A stretch of 64,000 bases of DNA from Syntrophomonadaceae bacterium (GCA_018333865.1 JAGXSE010000001.1:1-64000); one strand, 5' to 3'; numbered from the stretch's first letter, positions 51,708 to 60,993 are shown. The notes: generated from the letters alone by a model not told the origin. Program-made: numbers and translations.

Positions 51708-53042
51708 ATGTCTGAAATTAAACCAGAAGTAAATAAGCCAGCGCCGGTTAGCCCGAAACCAGAAGCTAACCAGGTGGTTGAACAATTAGATAAAAGGCTG
51801 ACCCGCCAACTGGCGGCTAACCTGGCAGTTTGTGCTCATTGCGGTCTTTGTAATGAATCCTGTCATTACTATCTTGCCTCGGGCGATCCAGAAATGGTGC
51901 CTGCCTATAAGGCAGATCAAATTCGCAAGGTTTATAAGCGTAAATATGACTGGCTTGGGAAACTTGTGCCAGGTTGGGTTGGGGCAGTAGATGTCGATCC
52001 TGAACATATCGATAAATTGGTTGACCAGGCATTTGGTTCCTGTACAATGTGCCGCCGCTGCTCTGTAAACTGTGCCATGGGCATTGATATGGGCATGATT
52101 ATGAGAAACACGAGAGCCATATTAAATAGCATGGGGCGTACTCCCAAGGGTCTGCAGGCGACTGTGGATGTTCATTTGTCCTCCGGTAACAATATGGGGA
52201 TAGAAACAGCAGAATTAGTTGATACCTTAGAGTGGATGGAAGAACAACTGCAGGCCGATACCGGCGATCCCAACGCCAAGATACCGATCAATAAAAAAGG
52301 CGCCAGAGCTATATATACCTTAAACCCCCGTGAGCCCAAGTTTTATCCCCTGACGATCCTGGCGGCAGCTAAAGTTATGTATGCTGCAGGAGAGGACTGG
52401 ACCATCAGCACAGACAGCTGGGATGTTACAAATTATGCCCTTTTTAACGGTGACGACGCCGGTGCCAAAAAAATTGCCGACAGCCTCGCTAAAGCTGCCG
52501 AGTCCCTGGGGGTCCAGGAAATATTTATGGCGGAGTGTGGCCATGGTTACAGAGCCTTCCGTTGGGAAAGCGAAAACTGGCTGGGTAAAACTTACACTAA
52601 CTTTAAGGTCCGCGGTTTCGTCGAAGTGATGGCTGATTACATCGCAAATGGACGCCTGAATTTAGACCCGAGCTTAAATAAAGATCCGGTAACCTATCAT
52701 GACCCCTGCAATCAGGCCCGCAACGGCGGTATTTACCGGGAGCCGCGATATATCTTGCAGCATTGTGTAACTGACTTCCGGGAGATGACCCCATCCGGAA
52801 TCCACAACTTCTGTTGCGGCGGAGGCGGCGGAGCCCTTTCCATGACTGAGTATGCCAGCCGCCGGATCAAGTCCGGCAAGGTAAAGGCTGACCAAATAGC
52901 CGCTACCGGAGCGAAAATTGTTGCTACATCGTGTCATAACTGCCTAGACCAATTAAAAGAAATATGCCGCCACTATGGTATTAAAGCCGAGATAAAAAAT
53001 CTTTGCGAGGTGGTAGCCGACGCCATAGTATGGAAAAAATAG
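51708..53042 (+). CDS. (Fe-S)-binding HdrD/DsrK-like subunit
   Basis: The 444-residue product has a proline-rich N-terminal arm, two [4Fe-4S] motifs (CAHCGLCNESC near 44-54 and CTMCRRCSVNCAMG near 111-124) and two CCG-domain elements: HDPCNQARNGGIY then NFCCGGGGGALS, and TSCHNCLDQL. CCG domains bind an unusual cluster in heterodisulfide reductase. The protein probably moves electrons between a cytosolic thiol/disulfide or ferredoxin partner and the membrane subunit encoded upstream. AGGGGAGG precedes ATG 51708. A terminator follows. Confidence 0.88.
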   Translation: MSEIKPEVNKPAPVSPKPEANQVVEQLDKRLTRQLAANLAVCAHCGLCNESCHYYLASGDPEMVPAYKADQIRKVYKRKYDWLGKLVPGWVGAVDVDPEHIDKLVDQAFGSCTMCRRCSVNCAMGIDMGMIMRNTRAILNSMGRTPKGLQATVDVHLSSGNNMGIETAELVDTLEWMEEQLQADTGDPNAKIPINKKGARAIYTLNPREPKFYPLTILAAAKVMYAAGEDWTISTDSWDVTNYALFNGDDAGAKKIADSLAKAAESLGVQEIFMAECGHGYRAFRWESENWLGKTYTNFKVRGFVEVMADYIANGRLNLDPSLNKDPVTYHDPCNQARNGGIYREPRYILQHCVTDFREMTPSGIHNFCCGGGGGALSMTEYASRRIKSGKVKADQIAATGAKIVATSCHNCLDQLKEICRHYGIKAEIKNLCEVVADAIVWKK

Positions 53043-53090
53043 GCCGGTCGCCAGGGAATTCGGCAGCCAAAAGAGAATGGAAATAACAGA

Positions 53091-53117
53091 GGAGCCCTTA
53101 GTTTGGGGCTCCTTTCT
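53091..53117 (+). terminator. Terminator after the HdrD-like gene
   Basis: GGAGCCC/GGGCTCC arms around an eight-base loop are followed by TTTCTTAT. Confidence 0.75.
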
Positions 53118-53164
53118 TATATCCGCCAGATAAAAAAGATGTTATGACAGGTAACAAACCCTGC

Positions 53165-54523
53165 TTAATTTTCCGCCCTACTGCTGCTGATTAAATTGTT
53201 GACAAACTGCCGGGCTGTCCGCCCTGACCTGCCGTTATGCCATAAAGCCCACTGAATGGCTTTTCTTCGTAATTGAACCTGATCAATTACGAGGCCAGCT
53301 TGGTCTGCCAGTCCCTGAACAATAGCAAGGTATTCGGTTTCCCCAGGAGTGGGGAAGATTATGGTGATGCCAAAGCGGTCCGCTAAAGAAAGTTTTTCTT
53401 CCAGGGTATCTCTGGCCCGCACTTCCTGGTTGCCGGCAAGGCCTTCCCTGTCGCTGAAGTATTCCCGCACCAGGTGCCGCCGGTTGGAGGTGGCATAAAA
53501 AAGAACATTAGCCGGGCGATGTTCAAGTCCACCTTCTAAGATTGCCTTTAAGTCTTTATAGAAGGTTTCATTCTCCTCGAAGGAGAGATCATCGATAAAC
53601 AGAATAAACCTCTGGGATCTTTTTTTAAGATAGCTGTATATTTGGGGTATGTCACCCATCTGCTGTTTGTTTATTTCAATCAGCCTGAGCCCTTGATGGC
53701 TAAACCTGTTTAAAAGGGCTTTGACGGTCGAGGATTTCCCTGTCCCCCGGTCACCATACAGCAAGATATTGTTGGCCGGAAGACCCTGAAGAAAATACTC
53801 TGTATTTTTAAGAATTTCCTCCCGTTCTTTATCATAGCCGAACAGGTTCTCGAAGGTAATGGGGTCCGGCTCGGGAATGCCTTGTAACGGGTCATGGCCT
53901 GGGGCAGGCCTCCAACTTAAAGCATTAAAGCGGCATACCAAGCCGCTGCCATGCTGTTGATGAAAATCTGCCAGATATGGAAGGCAGGTTTGCCAATCCC
54001 TGGTCGAAGCGAAGGTTTGTTTCAGCAGCCAAAAAGCGCTCGAGCTGTTGCCGGGGCCGGATAGGGAAAGTTGCCGGAAAGAGGGCCATGTTAAGGGGTT
54101 CCCCCATTCGGCAATACCTTTTGCTTCAAACCATTTTTTTATTGCATTCATAATAAACCCTGAGCCAAGCTGGTGCAAACCTTGCAGGATAACTAGATCC
54201 GAGCGCACAGCAAAAACCAGGTCTTGTCCCATTTCTTCCGGAGGCATGGATTGGACTTGGCGGGAAAATGGGTTTTCATCCCATAGGATTAGGTTTAGTA
54301 GATGGTTTTGCCATGTATCGCCGATCTGGTGGGAATAATTTTCGGCAATTGTGGCCAGGTTAGCTACTAAGCGGTGGTAAGTATCTACCACAAGAGCAGC
54401 ATCCTTCTCTTCTTCATCCAGCATTTTTAACAATTTAAGGATTGTGCAACAGGCCGGGTCTTCTAAAACGCTGCGGTAGATAATTAATCGTTTTGCGTTT
54501 TTGTACAGGCTTAATTCCTCCAT
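53165..54523 (-). CDS. DUF815 family AAA ATPase
   Basis: The 452-residue product has a helical N-terminal half and an AAA core. Walker A LLYGDRGTGKSSTVKAL lies near residues 256-272 and Walker B is FILFIDDLSFEE; FYATSNRRHLV follows as sensor 1. The order DPITFENLFGYDKERE, GDRGTGKSS and ATSNRRHL is the DUF815 signature. The family is common but without a settled function; a chaperone-like role is possible. It is transcribed toward the terminator of the HdrD-like gene and has a GGAGGAAAT site before its ATG. Confidence 0.88.
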   Translation of the reverse strand: MEELSLYKNAKRLIIYRSVLEDPACCTILKLLKMLDEEEKDAALVVDTYHRLVANLATIAENYSHQIGDTWQNHLLNLILWDENPFSRQVQSMPPEEMGQDLVFAVRSDLVILQGLHQLGSGFIMNAIKKWFEAKGIAEWGNPLTWPSFRQLSLSGPGNSSSAFWLLKQTFASTRDWQTCLPYLADFHQQHGSGLVCRFNALSWRPAPGHDPLQGIPEPDPITFENLFGYDKEREEILKNTEYFLQGLPANNILLYGDRGTGKSSTVKALLNRFSHQGLRLIEINKQQMGDIPQIYSYLKKRSQRFILFIDDLSFEENETFYKDLKAILEGGLEHRPANVLFYATSNRRHLVREYFSDREGLAGNQEVRARDTLEEKLSLADRFGITIIFPTPGETEYLAIVQGLADQAGLVIDQVQLRRKAIQWALWHNGRSGRTARQFVNNLISSSRAEN

Positions 54524-54571
54524 CTGATTTCCTCCAACCAGTCTTCAGTTAATGTATTAAAGTACTCAGTA

Positions 54572-55819
54572 CTATTTTGCTCCTCTGATGGTGCCGCCAT
54601 AGTCGGCGTGGGAGTCTGCCTGGTAATCCTGGGGCAGCAACACCGCTTTTATGTCTGCCAGGGTTTCGATTGTTTCCAGCGGATTACCTTGTACTCCTAT
54701 TAACGCTGGTCGCTTGCCAACCTGGATCGTCCCTATCGACTGATCTAGCCCTAAGACCATGGCGCCTGTGGCTGTAGCTGCTTTTAAAATGTCGGGGAGG
54801 GGCATCCCGGCTTTAGCCCAAAGCCTCAGTTCTTCTATGTATGATCTGCCGTGATAAACCCCAGGAGAGCCTGCGTCAGTCCCAACAGCTAATTTCACCC
54901 CTATTTTTTGCGCGAGTGAAATCATTTTTAAATGACGCCGATAGGTTTTTTCCACAACGGCAGGATCCGCCTCCGGGGCATTGATCATGGCCGCCACAGG
55001 GAATACGGTTGGTACCCAGGCCGTTTTTGTTTCCGCCATTTGATTAAGGCTGGAGAGATTAATAAAATACCCGTGTTCGATTGATTTAACCCCGGCTGAA
55101 ATAACATTGCTGATTGTCGGCTCAGAATTAGCATGAACCATGAGCGGCAGGCCGTTTTCCCTTGCCGCTTCAGCTATCAGATGGAATTCCTCTTTGCTGA
55201 AATGCGGGCCGCCAACCTTGCCAAAACAGTTCATGCTGACTATCCCCGAGGCCAAAACTTTTATTTGGTCTGCTCCTGCTATCCTTAGGGCGGTTATTGC
55301 TTCACTAATACCGATCACATCCCCAAGACCTGCTCCCAGGAACTGCCCATAGCCGTTTAAACGCGTGATAGCAGGACCAGAAGCTTTTATCAGCGGGATG
55401 TCGGGGCTAACTCCTATTTTTTTTTGCTTGACCGATAATGCAATCCCAAGGCGGTCTCCGGCATCCCGTACCGCTAAAACTCCAGAGCTGATAGATTGGC
55501 GCAGATTCTGATCAACCAATTCAGCCATGGCTGAGAGGTCATGCCATTTTTCCTTGCCTGCAGAAGTCCCGTCTAAGGCCAGATGAACATGAGCGTCAAC
55601 CAGGCCCGGTAGAAGGGTCAGGTTAGGAAAGTGAATATGCTTGAACTCCGGGTATTCTCTAGCCTGTCTCTCATGAAACAAAGAGCTAATTTTTTTTACC
55701 CGGCAGTCGGCAATGAATAGGGCAGGCTGACACACCAGTTCGCTGGTGTTGATCCCATCCCACATGGCTGAGGCGGTAATCAGGCACATGGTGTGTTCCG
55801 GAATTCTAATGAACTGCAT
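54572..55819 (-). CDS. Amidohydrolase family protein
   Basis: The 415-residue product is of the imidazolonepropionase/prolidase-like amidohydrolase group. Metal ligands are in GLVDAHVHLALDG near residues 73-85, a probable carboxylated lysine in DQIKVLASGIV, histidines in MVHANSEP and SIEHGYF, and the aspartate in VGTDAGSPGVYHG. It should hydrolyse a C-N bond of a cyclic amide, peptide or related substrate; the identity is open. The downstream minus-strand DUF815 gene begins 49 bases away and may be co-transcribed. Confidence 0.85.
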   Translation of the reverse strand: MQFIRIPEHTMCLITASAMWDGINTSELVCQPALFIADCRVKKISSLFHERQAREYPEFKHIHFPNLTLLPGLVDAHVHLALDGTSAGKEKWHDLSAMAELVDQNLRQSISSGVLAVRDAGDRLGIALSVKQKKIGVSPDIPLIKASGPAITRLNGYGQFLGAGLGDVIGISEAITALRIAGADQIKVLASGIVSMNCFGKVGGPHFSKEEFHLIAEAARENGLPLMVHANSEPTISNVISAGVKSIEHGYFINLSSLNQMAETKTAWVPTVFPVAAMINAPEADPAVVEKTYRRHLKMISLAQKIGVKLAVGTDAGSPGVYHGRSYIEELRLWAKAGMPLPDILKAATATGAMVLGLDQSIGTIQVGKRPALIGVQGNPLETIETLADIKAVLLPQDYQADSHADYGGTIRGAK

Positions 55820-55979
55820 AACAATACTCCTGAGAAAAAGAAATTCTACTATACTTTAACATGAAAATGCTTTGGTGACAAAATAATTCCATCATTTTCT
55901 TGATAGATAGTATTGCCTATAAGCTTTGCAGTTCGAATATGATATAGCACCAATCTTAATAAAGGCAAGGTAAAGGCAG

Positions 55980-56210
55980 GTGATAGAGGTGGCTTGGAAA
56001 TATACAGAACAGCGCGAAGTCGGTGTGTACAGCTTCTGGGCTGGTTTAATTATTGGTTCTCTGGTCACAGTCTTGCTGGCGAAATATTTAGGAATTCTAT
56101 GGTCAGGTATTCTGGTAGTTGGCGGCGGGTTATGTGTCGCAGTGGTAATGAAATTAAGAGATAAGCGGCGGCAGAAGCAGAGGGAGAAGGAACGCAGGCT
56201 TCTTCGCTAG
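55980..56210 (+). CDS. Small membrane protein
   Basis: The 76-residue product has two membrane segments (about 20-36 and 41-58) and a very basic tail, KLRDKRRQKQREKERRLLR. I recognise no family. GTG 55980 or GTG 55989 could be the start. A hairpin 28 bases after the stop (56239-56256) may end its transcript. It is divergent from the amidohydrolase gene. Confidence 0.55.
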   Translation: MIEVAWKYTEQREVGVYSFWAGLIIGSLVTVLLAKYLGILWSGILVVGGGLCVAVVMKLRDKRRQKQREKERRLLR

Positions 56211-56238
56211 CTGCCGGGGTTAAGAATAGTATAATTAA

Positions 56239-56256
56239 GGAGAGCAAAGGCTCTCC
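56239..56256. terminator. Hairpin, possible terminator for either strand
   Basis: GGAGAGC/GCTCTCC arms around AAAG are flanked by AT-rich tracts on both sides (TAATTAA left, CAATTATTT right). It could end the small membrane gene and the minus-strand candidate selenoprotein gene. Confidence 0.5.
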
Positions 56257-56270
56257 CAATTATTTAACAG

Positions 56271-56414
56271 CTAGTTCCGTGCATGGAAACATTTTTTTTG
56301 CTTTTCGGAAAAGTCCGGCAGAGTAGATTTGCTGACCTCAGCAAAATCGGGCCTGATTCAATCCCCATCCCCGCCGTGCCACTTGCACGCGGCTAAAAAA
56401 CAAGGATGCTTCAT
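56271..56414 (-). CDS. Candidate small selenoprotein with in-frame TGA
   Basis: GGAGGTG lies eight bases before ATG 56414. The frame runs MKHPCFLAACKWHGGDGD, meets TGA at 56360-56358 and continues IRPDFAEVSKSTLPDF to KQKKCFHARN and TAG 56273-56271, giving 47 residues if TGA is read as selenocysteine. Nineteen bases after the TGA begins the loop AGGT of a hairpin with a seven-base-pair stem (TTTGCTG/CAGCAAA). Spacing and the AGGTC loop sequence match bacterial SECIS rules and recall E. coli fdhF. A hairpin terminator follows. mnmH in this window shows selenium use. The alternatives are an 18-residue peptide or a pseudogene. No family is recognised. Confidence 0.4.
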
Positions 56415-56572
56415 ATTCAATTCACCTCCGCTAACAGAGTATCCAAAGAAGCAACAACCTATTCAAGCAGCAACTTTTCCGGCAGCCAGATATCAAATAT
56501 AATAAAACTAATTAATCATGACACGGGCAGTAAGAGATTGCTGCCCCCGATTATTATGGAAGGAAGAATAAT

Positions 56573-57214
56573 ATGTATTCAGAACAGGTTAATCAAATCC
56601 TGGATGCATTGTCCAAAGCCTATCCGGAAGCAAAAACCGCCTTGATCTTTCGTAACCCCTACGAACTTTTGGTGGCGACAATACTTAGCGCCCAGTCAAC
56701 CGATCGACAGGTCAATCTGATTACGCACAGACTATTTCAAAGGTATCCTGCACCCCATGCCCTGGCCGGTGCAGAGCCGGAGGTTCTGGCGGAGCATATT
56801 AAGGGATGCGGGTTATATAAGAATAAAAGCAATTACCTGATTAAAACGGCTAAACTGCTGGTCGAGAAGCATAACGGTAAAGTGCCCGGCAGGATGGAGG
56901 AGTTAATTAAATTGCCGGGAGTAGGCAGGAAGACAGCTAATGTTGTATTGAGCAATGCTTTTGGCTATCCAGCTCTGGCTGTTGACACACATGTACTAAG
57001 AGTAGCAAACAGGCTGGGATTGGCCAATACCAAGGACCCCCTTAAAGCAGAACAGGAATTGTGTGCTCAGGTGCCTGAGGATAAGTGGGCACAATTTCAT
57101 CACTGGTTAATTTCCCATGGCAGACAGGTATGCCATGCCAGAAGACCCAAGTGCAAAACCTGTCAACTCCAAAAGTGGTGCCGTTATTCTAACTTCAATC
57201 AGCAATCGGTTTAG
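56573..57214 (+). CDS. nth: Endonuclease III
   Basis: The 213-residue product has the helix-hairpin-helix LPGVGRKTANVVLSNAFG near residues 110-127 with the catalytic lysine, the catalytic aspartate in AVDTHVLRVANRLG, and the [4Fe-4S] cluster motif CHARRPKCKTCQLQKWC near the C-terminus. It removes oxidised pyrimidines from DNA and cleaves the abasic site. GGAAGGAAG precedes ATG 56573. Its last four bases overlap the convergent molybdenum hydroxylase gene. Confidence 0.97.
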   Translation: MYSEQVNQILDALSKAYPEAKTALIFRNPYELLVATILSAQSTDRQVNLITHRLFQRYPAPHALAGAEPEVLAEHIKGCGLYKNKSNYLIKTAKLLVEKHNGKVPGRMEELIKLPGVGRKTANVVLSNAFGYPALAVDTHVLRVANRLGLANTKDPLKAEQELCAQVPEDKWAQFHHWLISHGRQVCHARRPKCKTCQLQKWCRYSNFNQQSV

Positions 57215-59517
57215 GCAATCGTCCCTCCTGTCTCCTGTCGGTACTTTTTGGTTAGGCCTGCCAGTATTTTTTCGGGAGTAAGAGGAAGTTTAGTAATCCT
57301 CACTCCTACAGCGTTATAGACTGCATTGGCAACGGCTGCAGCCGTGGGGTTCAAGGCAGGTTCACCAATTCCCTTAGCCCCGTATGGCCCCTTGGGGTCA
57401 TCTGATTCAATAAAAATGGTGTGAAACCGGGCTGGTAAGTCCAAACTGCCGGGAATACGGTAGTCAAGAAAACCAGGGTTTTGGATATGACCCTTGTTGT
57501 CATAGATCATATTCTCGCTCAATGCCCAGCCGATTCCGGTCGCTGCACCGCCGTGTACCTGGCCGGGGAGAGTTAACGAATTTATCACTCTTCCCACGTC
57601 ATGAGCCGCCCAGAAGCCGGTTACCCGTACCTGTCCGGTCACTGTGTTTACTTCCACCTCTGCAATCTGGCAGCCAAAGGGATAAACAGGGGAAATATTG
57701 CCGTATCTCTTGTCATCCGGCAATACTGTATCTGGCACATAATAACCCACAGCAACCATTGGGGCTCCCCCGTGGGAGAACATGTAGTGCCTGGTTACCT
57801 CCGCAACTGTAATCTGCTGTTTAGGCTGATCCTTAATTGAAATTTTTCCCTCATTGATATCCAAGTTATCGGCCGGTTCAGTCAGCATAGCTGCCGCAGT
57901 GTCCAAAATCATTTGTCTTGCCTGCCGGCAGGCAACGATAATACCATTTCCTCCCATAACGGTTCCTCTGGTAGCAAATGAGCCCAGGCCAAAAGGACTG
58001 ATTTGGGTATCCACCTCAGCAACGGTTATGTCTTGCAATGGGACCCCCAGGGTTTCGGCAGCGATCTGAGCAAACACGGTGTCCTGCCCCTGGCCAATAT
58101 CTGCTTCACCATGGATCAGGAAGACCTTCCCGTCTTCCCCGATCCTGATAATTGCGGCCGATCCATCGAAGGGCCGGAAGAAAGGCCGGTTTCCGGACAC
58201 ATGGTTGCAGCAGGCTAAACCAATTCCTTTTTTAATGATCCCTTCTTTAGGAGAAAGCCGCTTAGCTGACCAGCCGGAGGCTGCGATTGCTTTAATGATG
58301 CAATCCTTTAATCCGGAACGGGAAATCTGCCAGCCATGAGCGGAAACATCCCCGGACTGGACAACGTTAACTAATCTCACTTCTGCCGGATCAAGTCCCA
58401 TTTCGCAGGCTGCCCGGTCTAAGAGGCTCTCCAGGGCAAAGGTCATTTGGGCATTGCCGAATCCCCGGAAACACCCGGTTGGGACGGTATTGGTGTAGGC
58501 AAGCAATCCTTCCGTGCGCAGATTATGAATTCTGTACAGGGAATCGATCCGGTAGCAGGCGGTAGCCATAATGGGGGGGCCGTAAACGGTCCTGGCGCCG
58601 TTGCCAGCAATTATGCGCACTTCTTTGGCCAAGATGCTCCCGTCTTTTTTCAGGCCGAGCTTTACCCAAATCTTCATGGGCACTCGCGGGTTGCCTGCGA
58701 TAAAATCTTCTTCCCTGGTATTAACGATTTTTACTGGCCGGTTGGATTTTTGGCTCAGTACTATTGCGGCCAGGTCCACCATGTTTTCGAACTTGGCCCC
58801 AAAGCCGCCACCCACAAAAGGTTTGATCACCCTGATATTCTGCATGGGAATGTTCAATGCCCTGGCATATGTCAGGCGCAGTTTGGAGGGGACTTGAGTT
58901 GAGGCCCACAGGGTAATTTTGCCGTTTTGGGCATCAGCCACTGCATTCATTGGTTCCAGGTAAGCCTGGTAAACCTGGGTGGTGGTAAAGGTGTCTTCCA
59001 CTAGAAAGTCAGCTTCCTTAAAGGCCTGTTCAATGTTGCCCCGTTCCACAAAAAACCTGTTGGCCAGATTGCCTGGTGCGTGCTGATGCACCAAGGGAGC
59101 CTCAGGGAGTAAGGCCTGTTCCATGTCAATAACGGCAGGCAGTTCTTCATAATCAACCCTGATCAAGCTTATGGCTTCCGCAGCCGTGTCCTCATCAACC
59201 GCAGCCACCGCCGCTACTTCGTCTCCTGCAAAGCGCACTTTATCCCGGGCAAAGATTGTCCAGTCATCAATAATCCCCGTGCCAAAATGGTGTCCCGGAG
59301 TATCCTTAAAGGTAACAACGGCTTTAACCCCAGGCATTTTCATGGCTTTGGACGTATCGATACAATGAATTTTGGCATGAGCCAGAGGGCTGCGCAGGAC
59401 TTTTCCCCACAGCATGCCTGGCAGTTTAATGTCGCAGGTGAATTGGGCCTGACCGGTTGCTTTTAAATAGGCTTCGGTGGGGATAACCGGTTTGCCGATA
59501 ATCTTATATTCAGTCAT
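57211..59517 (-). CDS. Molybdenum hydroxylase, large (molybdopterin) subunit
   Basis: The 768-residue product is of the xanthine dehydrogenase family. PFVGGGFGAKFEN near residues 232-244 and QGQDTVFAQIAAE bind the cofactor. The active loop reads GCFRGFGNAQ, not the AYRCSFR of CO dehydrogenase, and the catalytic glutamate lies in YGAKGIGEPALNPT near the C-terminus. It should hydroxylate a purine or another N-heterocycle. The start at 59517 overlaps the 2Fe-2S gene by four bases. Gene order FAD subunit, 2Fe-2S subunit, large subunit is that of coxMSL-type operons. Confidence 0.93.
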   Translation of the reverse strand: MTEYKIIGKPVIPTEAYLKATGQAQFTCDIKLPGMLWGKVLRSPLAHAKIHCIDTSKAMKMPGVKAVVTFKDTPGHHFGTGIIDDWTIFARDKVRFAGDEVAAVAAVDEDTAAEAISLIRVDYEELPAVIDMEQALLPEAPLVHQHAPGNLANRFFVERGNIEQAFKEADFLVEDTFTTTQVYQAYLEPMNAVADAQNGKITLWASTQVPSKLRLTYARALNIPMQNIRVIKPFVGGGFGAKFENMVDLAAIVLSQKSNRPVKIVNTREEDFIAGNPRVPMKIWVKLGLKKDGSILAKEVRIIAGNGARTVYGPPIMATACYRIDSLYRIHNLRTEGLLAYTNTVPTGCFRGFGNAQMTFALESLLDRAACEMGLDPAEVRLVNVVQSGDVSAHGWQISRSGLKDCIIKAIAASGWSAKRLSPKEGIIKKGIGLACCNHVSGNRPFFRPFDGSAAIIRIGEDGKVFLIHGEADIGQGQDTVFAQIAAETLGVPLQDITVAEVDTQISPFGLGSFATRGTVMGGNGIIVACRQARQMILDTAAAMLTEPADNLDINEGKISIKDQPKQQITVAEVTRHYMFSHGGAPMVAVGYYVPDTVLPDDKRYGNISPVYPFGCQIAEVEVNTVTGQVRVTGFWAAHDVGRVINSLTLPGQVHGGAATGIGWALSENMIYDNKGHIQNPGFLDYRIPGSLDLPARFHTIFIESDDPKGPYGAKGIGEPALNPTAAAVANAVYNAVGVRITKLPLTPEKILAGLTKKYRQETGGTIA

Positions 59518-59996
59518 TTCTCGTCCCCCCCAATTTCTTTTGCTGCGGCCAGGATCGCTTCAATTATGTTTTGATAGCCAGTACAGCGACACAGGTTCCC
59601 AGCCACAGCTTCCCGCACTTCCTGTTCCGTCGGGGCAGGGTTAGAGTCTAGCAAGGCTTTTGCAGTAAGAATAAAGCCGGGGGAACAGAAGCCGCACTGG
59701 ATAGCGCCGTGCTGAACAAAGGCGTCCTGGAGGGGATGGAGCCGATTTTCACGGGCTAATCCTTCAATGGTAGTTATCATTTTCCCCGCTGCCTGAACAG
59801 CCAGAATTAGGCAGGAATTAACTGGCTGTCCGTCAAGCAGCACTGTGCAGGCACCGCATTCCCCTTCTCCGCAGCCCTTTTTGGCTCCTGTCAGGCCGAT
59901 GTCTTCCCTTAAAGCGTCTAAGAGGGTCCTGTGAGCAGGAACTAAAAGGTCGTAGCTATCCCCGTTAATTATTAAAGTAATTGGCATTTTTTTCAT
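59514..59996 (-). CDS. Molybdenum hydroxylase, [2Fe-2S] subunit
   Basis: The 160-residue product has a plant-ferredoxin-like domain with KKGCGEGECGACTVLLDG near residues 39-56 and a four-helix domain with QCGFCSPGFILTAKA and NLCRCTGYQNI. These bind two [2Fe-2S] clusters that carry electrons from the molybdenum site to FAD. It overlaps both neighbours by four bases (ATGA type), so the three subunits are translationally coupled. Confidence 0.95.
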   Translation of the reverse strand: MKKMPITLIINGDSYDLLVPAHRTLLDALREDIGLTGAKKGCGEGECGACTVLLDGQPVNSCLILAVQAAGKMITTIEGLARENRLHPLQDAFVQHGAIQCGFCSPGFILTAKALLDSNPAPTEQEVREAVAGNLCRCTGYQNIIEAILAAAKEIGGDEK

Positions 59997-60862
59997 TTAG
60001 ACCATCCTTCTGCCCATGAACTTAAAGCCTGGCAAACCAGCGCTTTAACCATGTGGCGCCGGTAACCGGCGGTGGCTCTGATGTCGGTTATCGGTTGGCA
60101 TTCCGATGCTGCTATTTCAGCGGCTAACTCAATCTTCTCCGGGGTTAGGGGGCATCCGGCAACAATCCCCTCCGCTTCCTGGGCTCGCATAGGGACAGGT
60201 GCTACTGCTCCTAAAGCCAACTTGCAAGCCGTGATCACTCCATCCTTCTCAGCTAAAAGTAACGCAACACTCGCCAGAGATAAATCCATGGTTTGCCGCA
60301 GGCTGTGCTTGAGGTAGGTTGTCTTGCAGTTAGCCGGCGGAAAGGGAATCTGGATTTCCCGGAGGATTTCGCCAGGAGCTAGGTCACACTGCCCTGGCCC
60401 CTGAAAGAAGGAGTCGATTGCTAGCTCTCTTTTTCCGGTCGAACCTGTTATAATAGCTGCTGCTTGCAGGGTTAAAAGTGCTGGTGCCAGTTCCGCCGAG
60501 GGCGCGGCGTTGCACAGATTCCCCCCGATGGTTGCTGTGTTGCGGATCTGCCAGCTGCCTAAAGATTTAGCTGCTAAAGCTAGGGAGGGAAAGTTTTTTC
60601 TGATAGCTGGGTGATTGAGCAGATGATTGATTTTTACCATTGAGCCGATGCGGACCTGGTGGCTTTCCTCAAAAATCAAGTCCAGCCCGGGTATTCTGGC
60701 CAGGTCAACCAGATGGGTTGGATGAGACCTGTTTCTTTTAACAGCAAGCAATAAATCAGTGCCGCCAGCAAGGACTTTTGCTCCCGGATTGGCTAAAAGG
60801 ATTTCATACACCTGGTCCAGGCTGGATGGCGCCAAGTAAACCGGAAAGGCCATCGGCATCAC
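59993..60862 (-). CDS. Molybdenum hydroxylase, FAD-binding subunit
   Basis: The 289-residue product has AKVLAGGTDLLLAVK near residues 29-43 and ATIGGNLCNAAPSAELAPAL near residues 113-132, the FAD-binding signature of the CoxM/XdhB family, followed by the CO dehydrogenase flavoprotein C-terminal domain. It passes electrons to the external acceptor. It is the first gene of the three-subunit operon and is preceded by a GGGAGGTG site. CstA is encoded upstream on the same strand but behind a terminator. Confidence 0.93.
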   Translation of the reverse strand: MMPMAFPVYLAPSSLDQVYEILLANPGAKVLAGGTDLLLAVKRNRSHPTHLVDLARIPGLDLIFEESHQVRIGSMVKINHLLNHPAIRKNFPSLALAAKSLGSWQIRNTATIGGNLCNAAPSAELAPALLTLQAAAIITGSTGKRELAIDSFFQGPGQCDLAPGEILREIQIPFPPANCKTTYLKHSLRQTMDLSLASVALLLAEKDGVITACKLALGAVAPVPMRAQEAEGIVAGCPLTPEKIELAAEIAASECQPITDIRATAGYRRHMVKALVCQALSSWAEGWSK

Positions 60863-60952
60863 CTCCCAAGAGCAGATTAGCTAAAATTATTCCATTCAAT
60901 TTCTATGCCTGAGTTTATCATATTCAGGAGAGGGTATAACTTTTTTATGCCT

Positions 60953-60983
60953 GCAAAAATAAAAAAACGCCGGCTTGGCCGGC
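60953..60983 (-). terminator. Terminator between cstA and the hydroxylase operon
   Basis: On the minus strand CGCCGGC/GCCGGCG arms with a three-base loop are followed by a T-run interrupted by one A. Confidence 0.88.
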
Positions 60984-60993
60984 GGATAAATGT

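Noticed and set aside
57211-60862. Identity as aerobic carbon monoxide dehydrogenase (coxMSL) because of gene order.
   Set aside because: The large subunit lacks the AYRCSFR active-site loop and has GCFRGFG instead.
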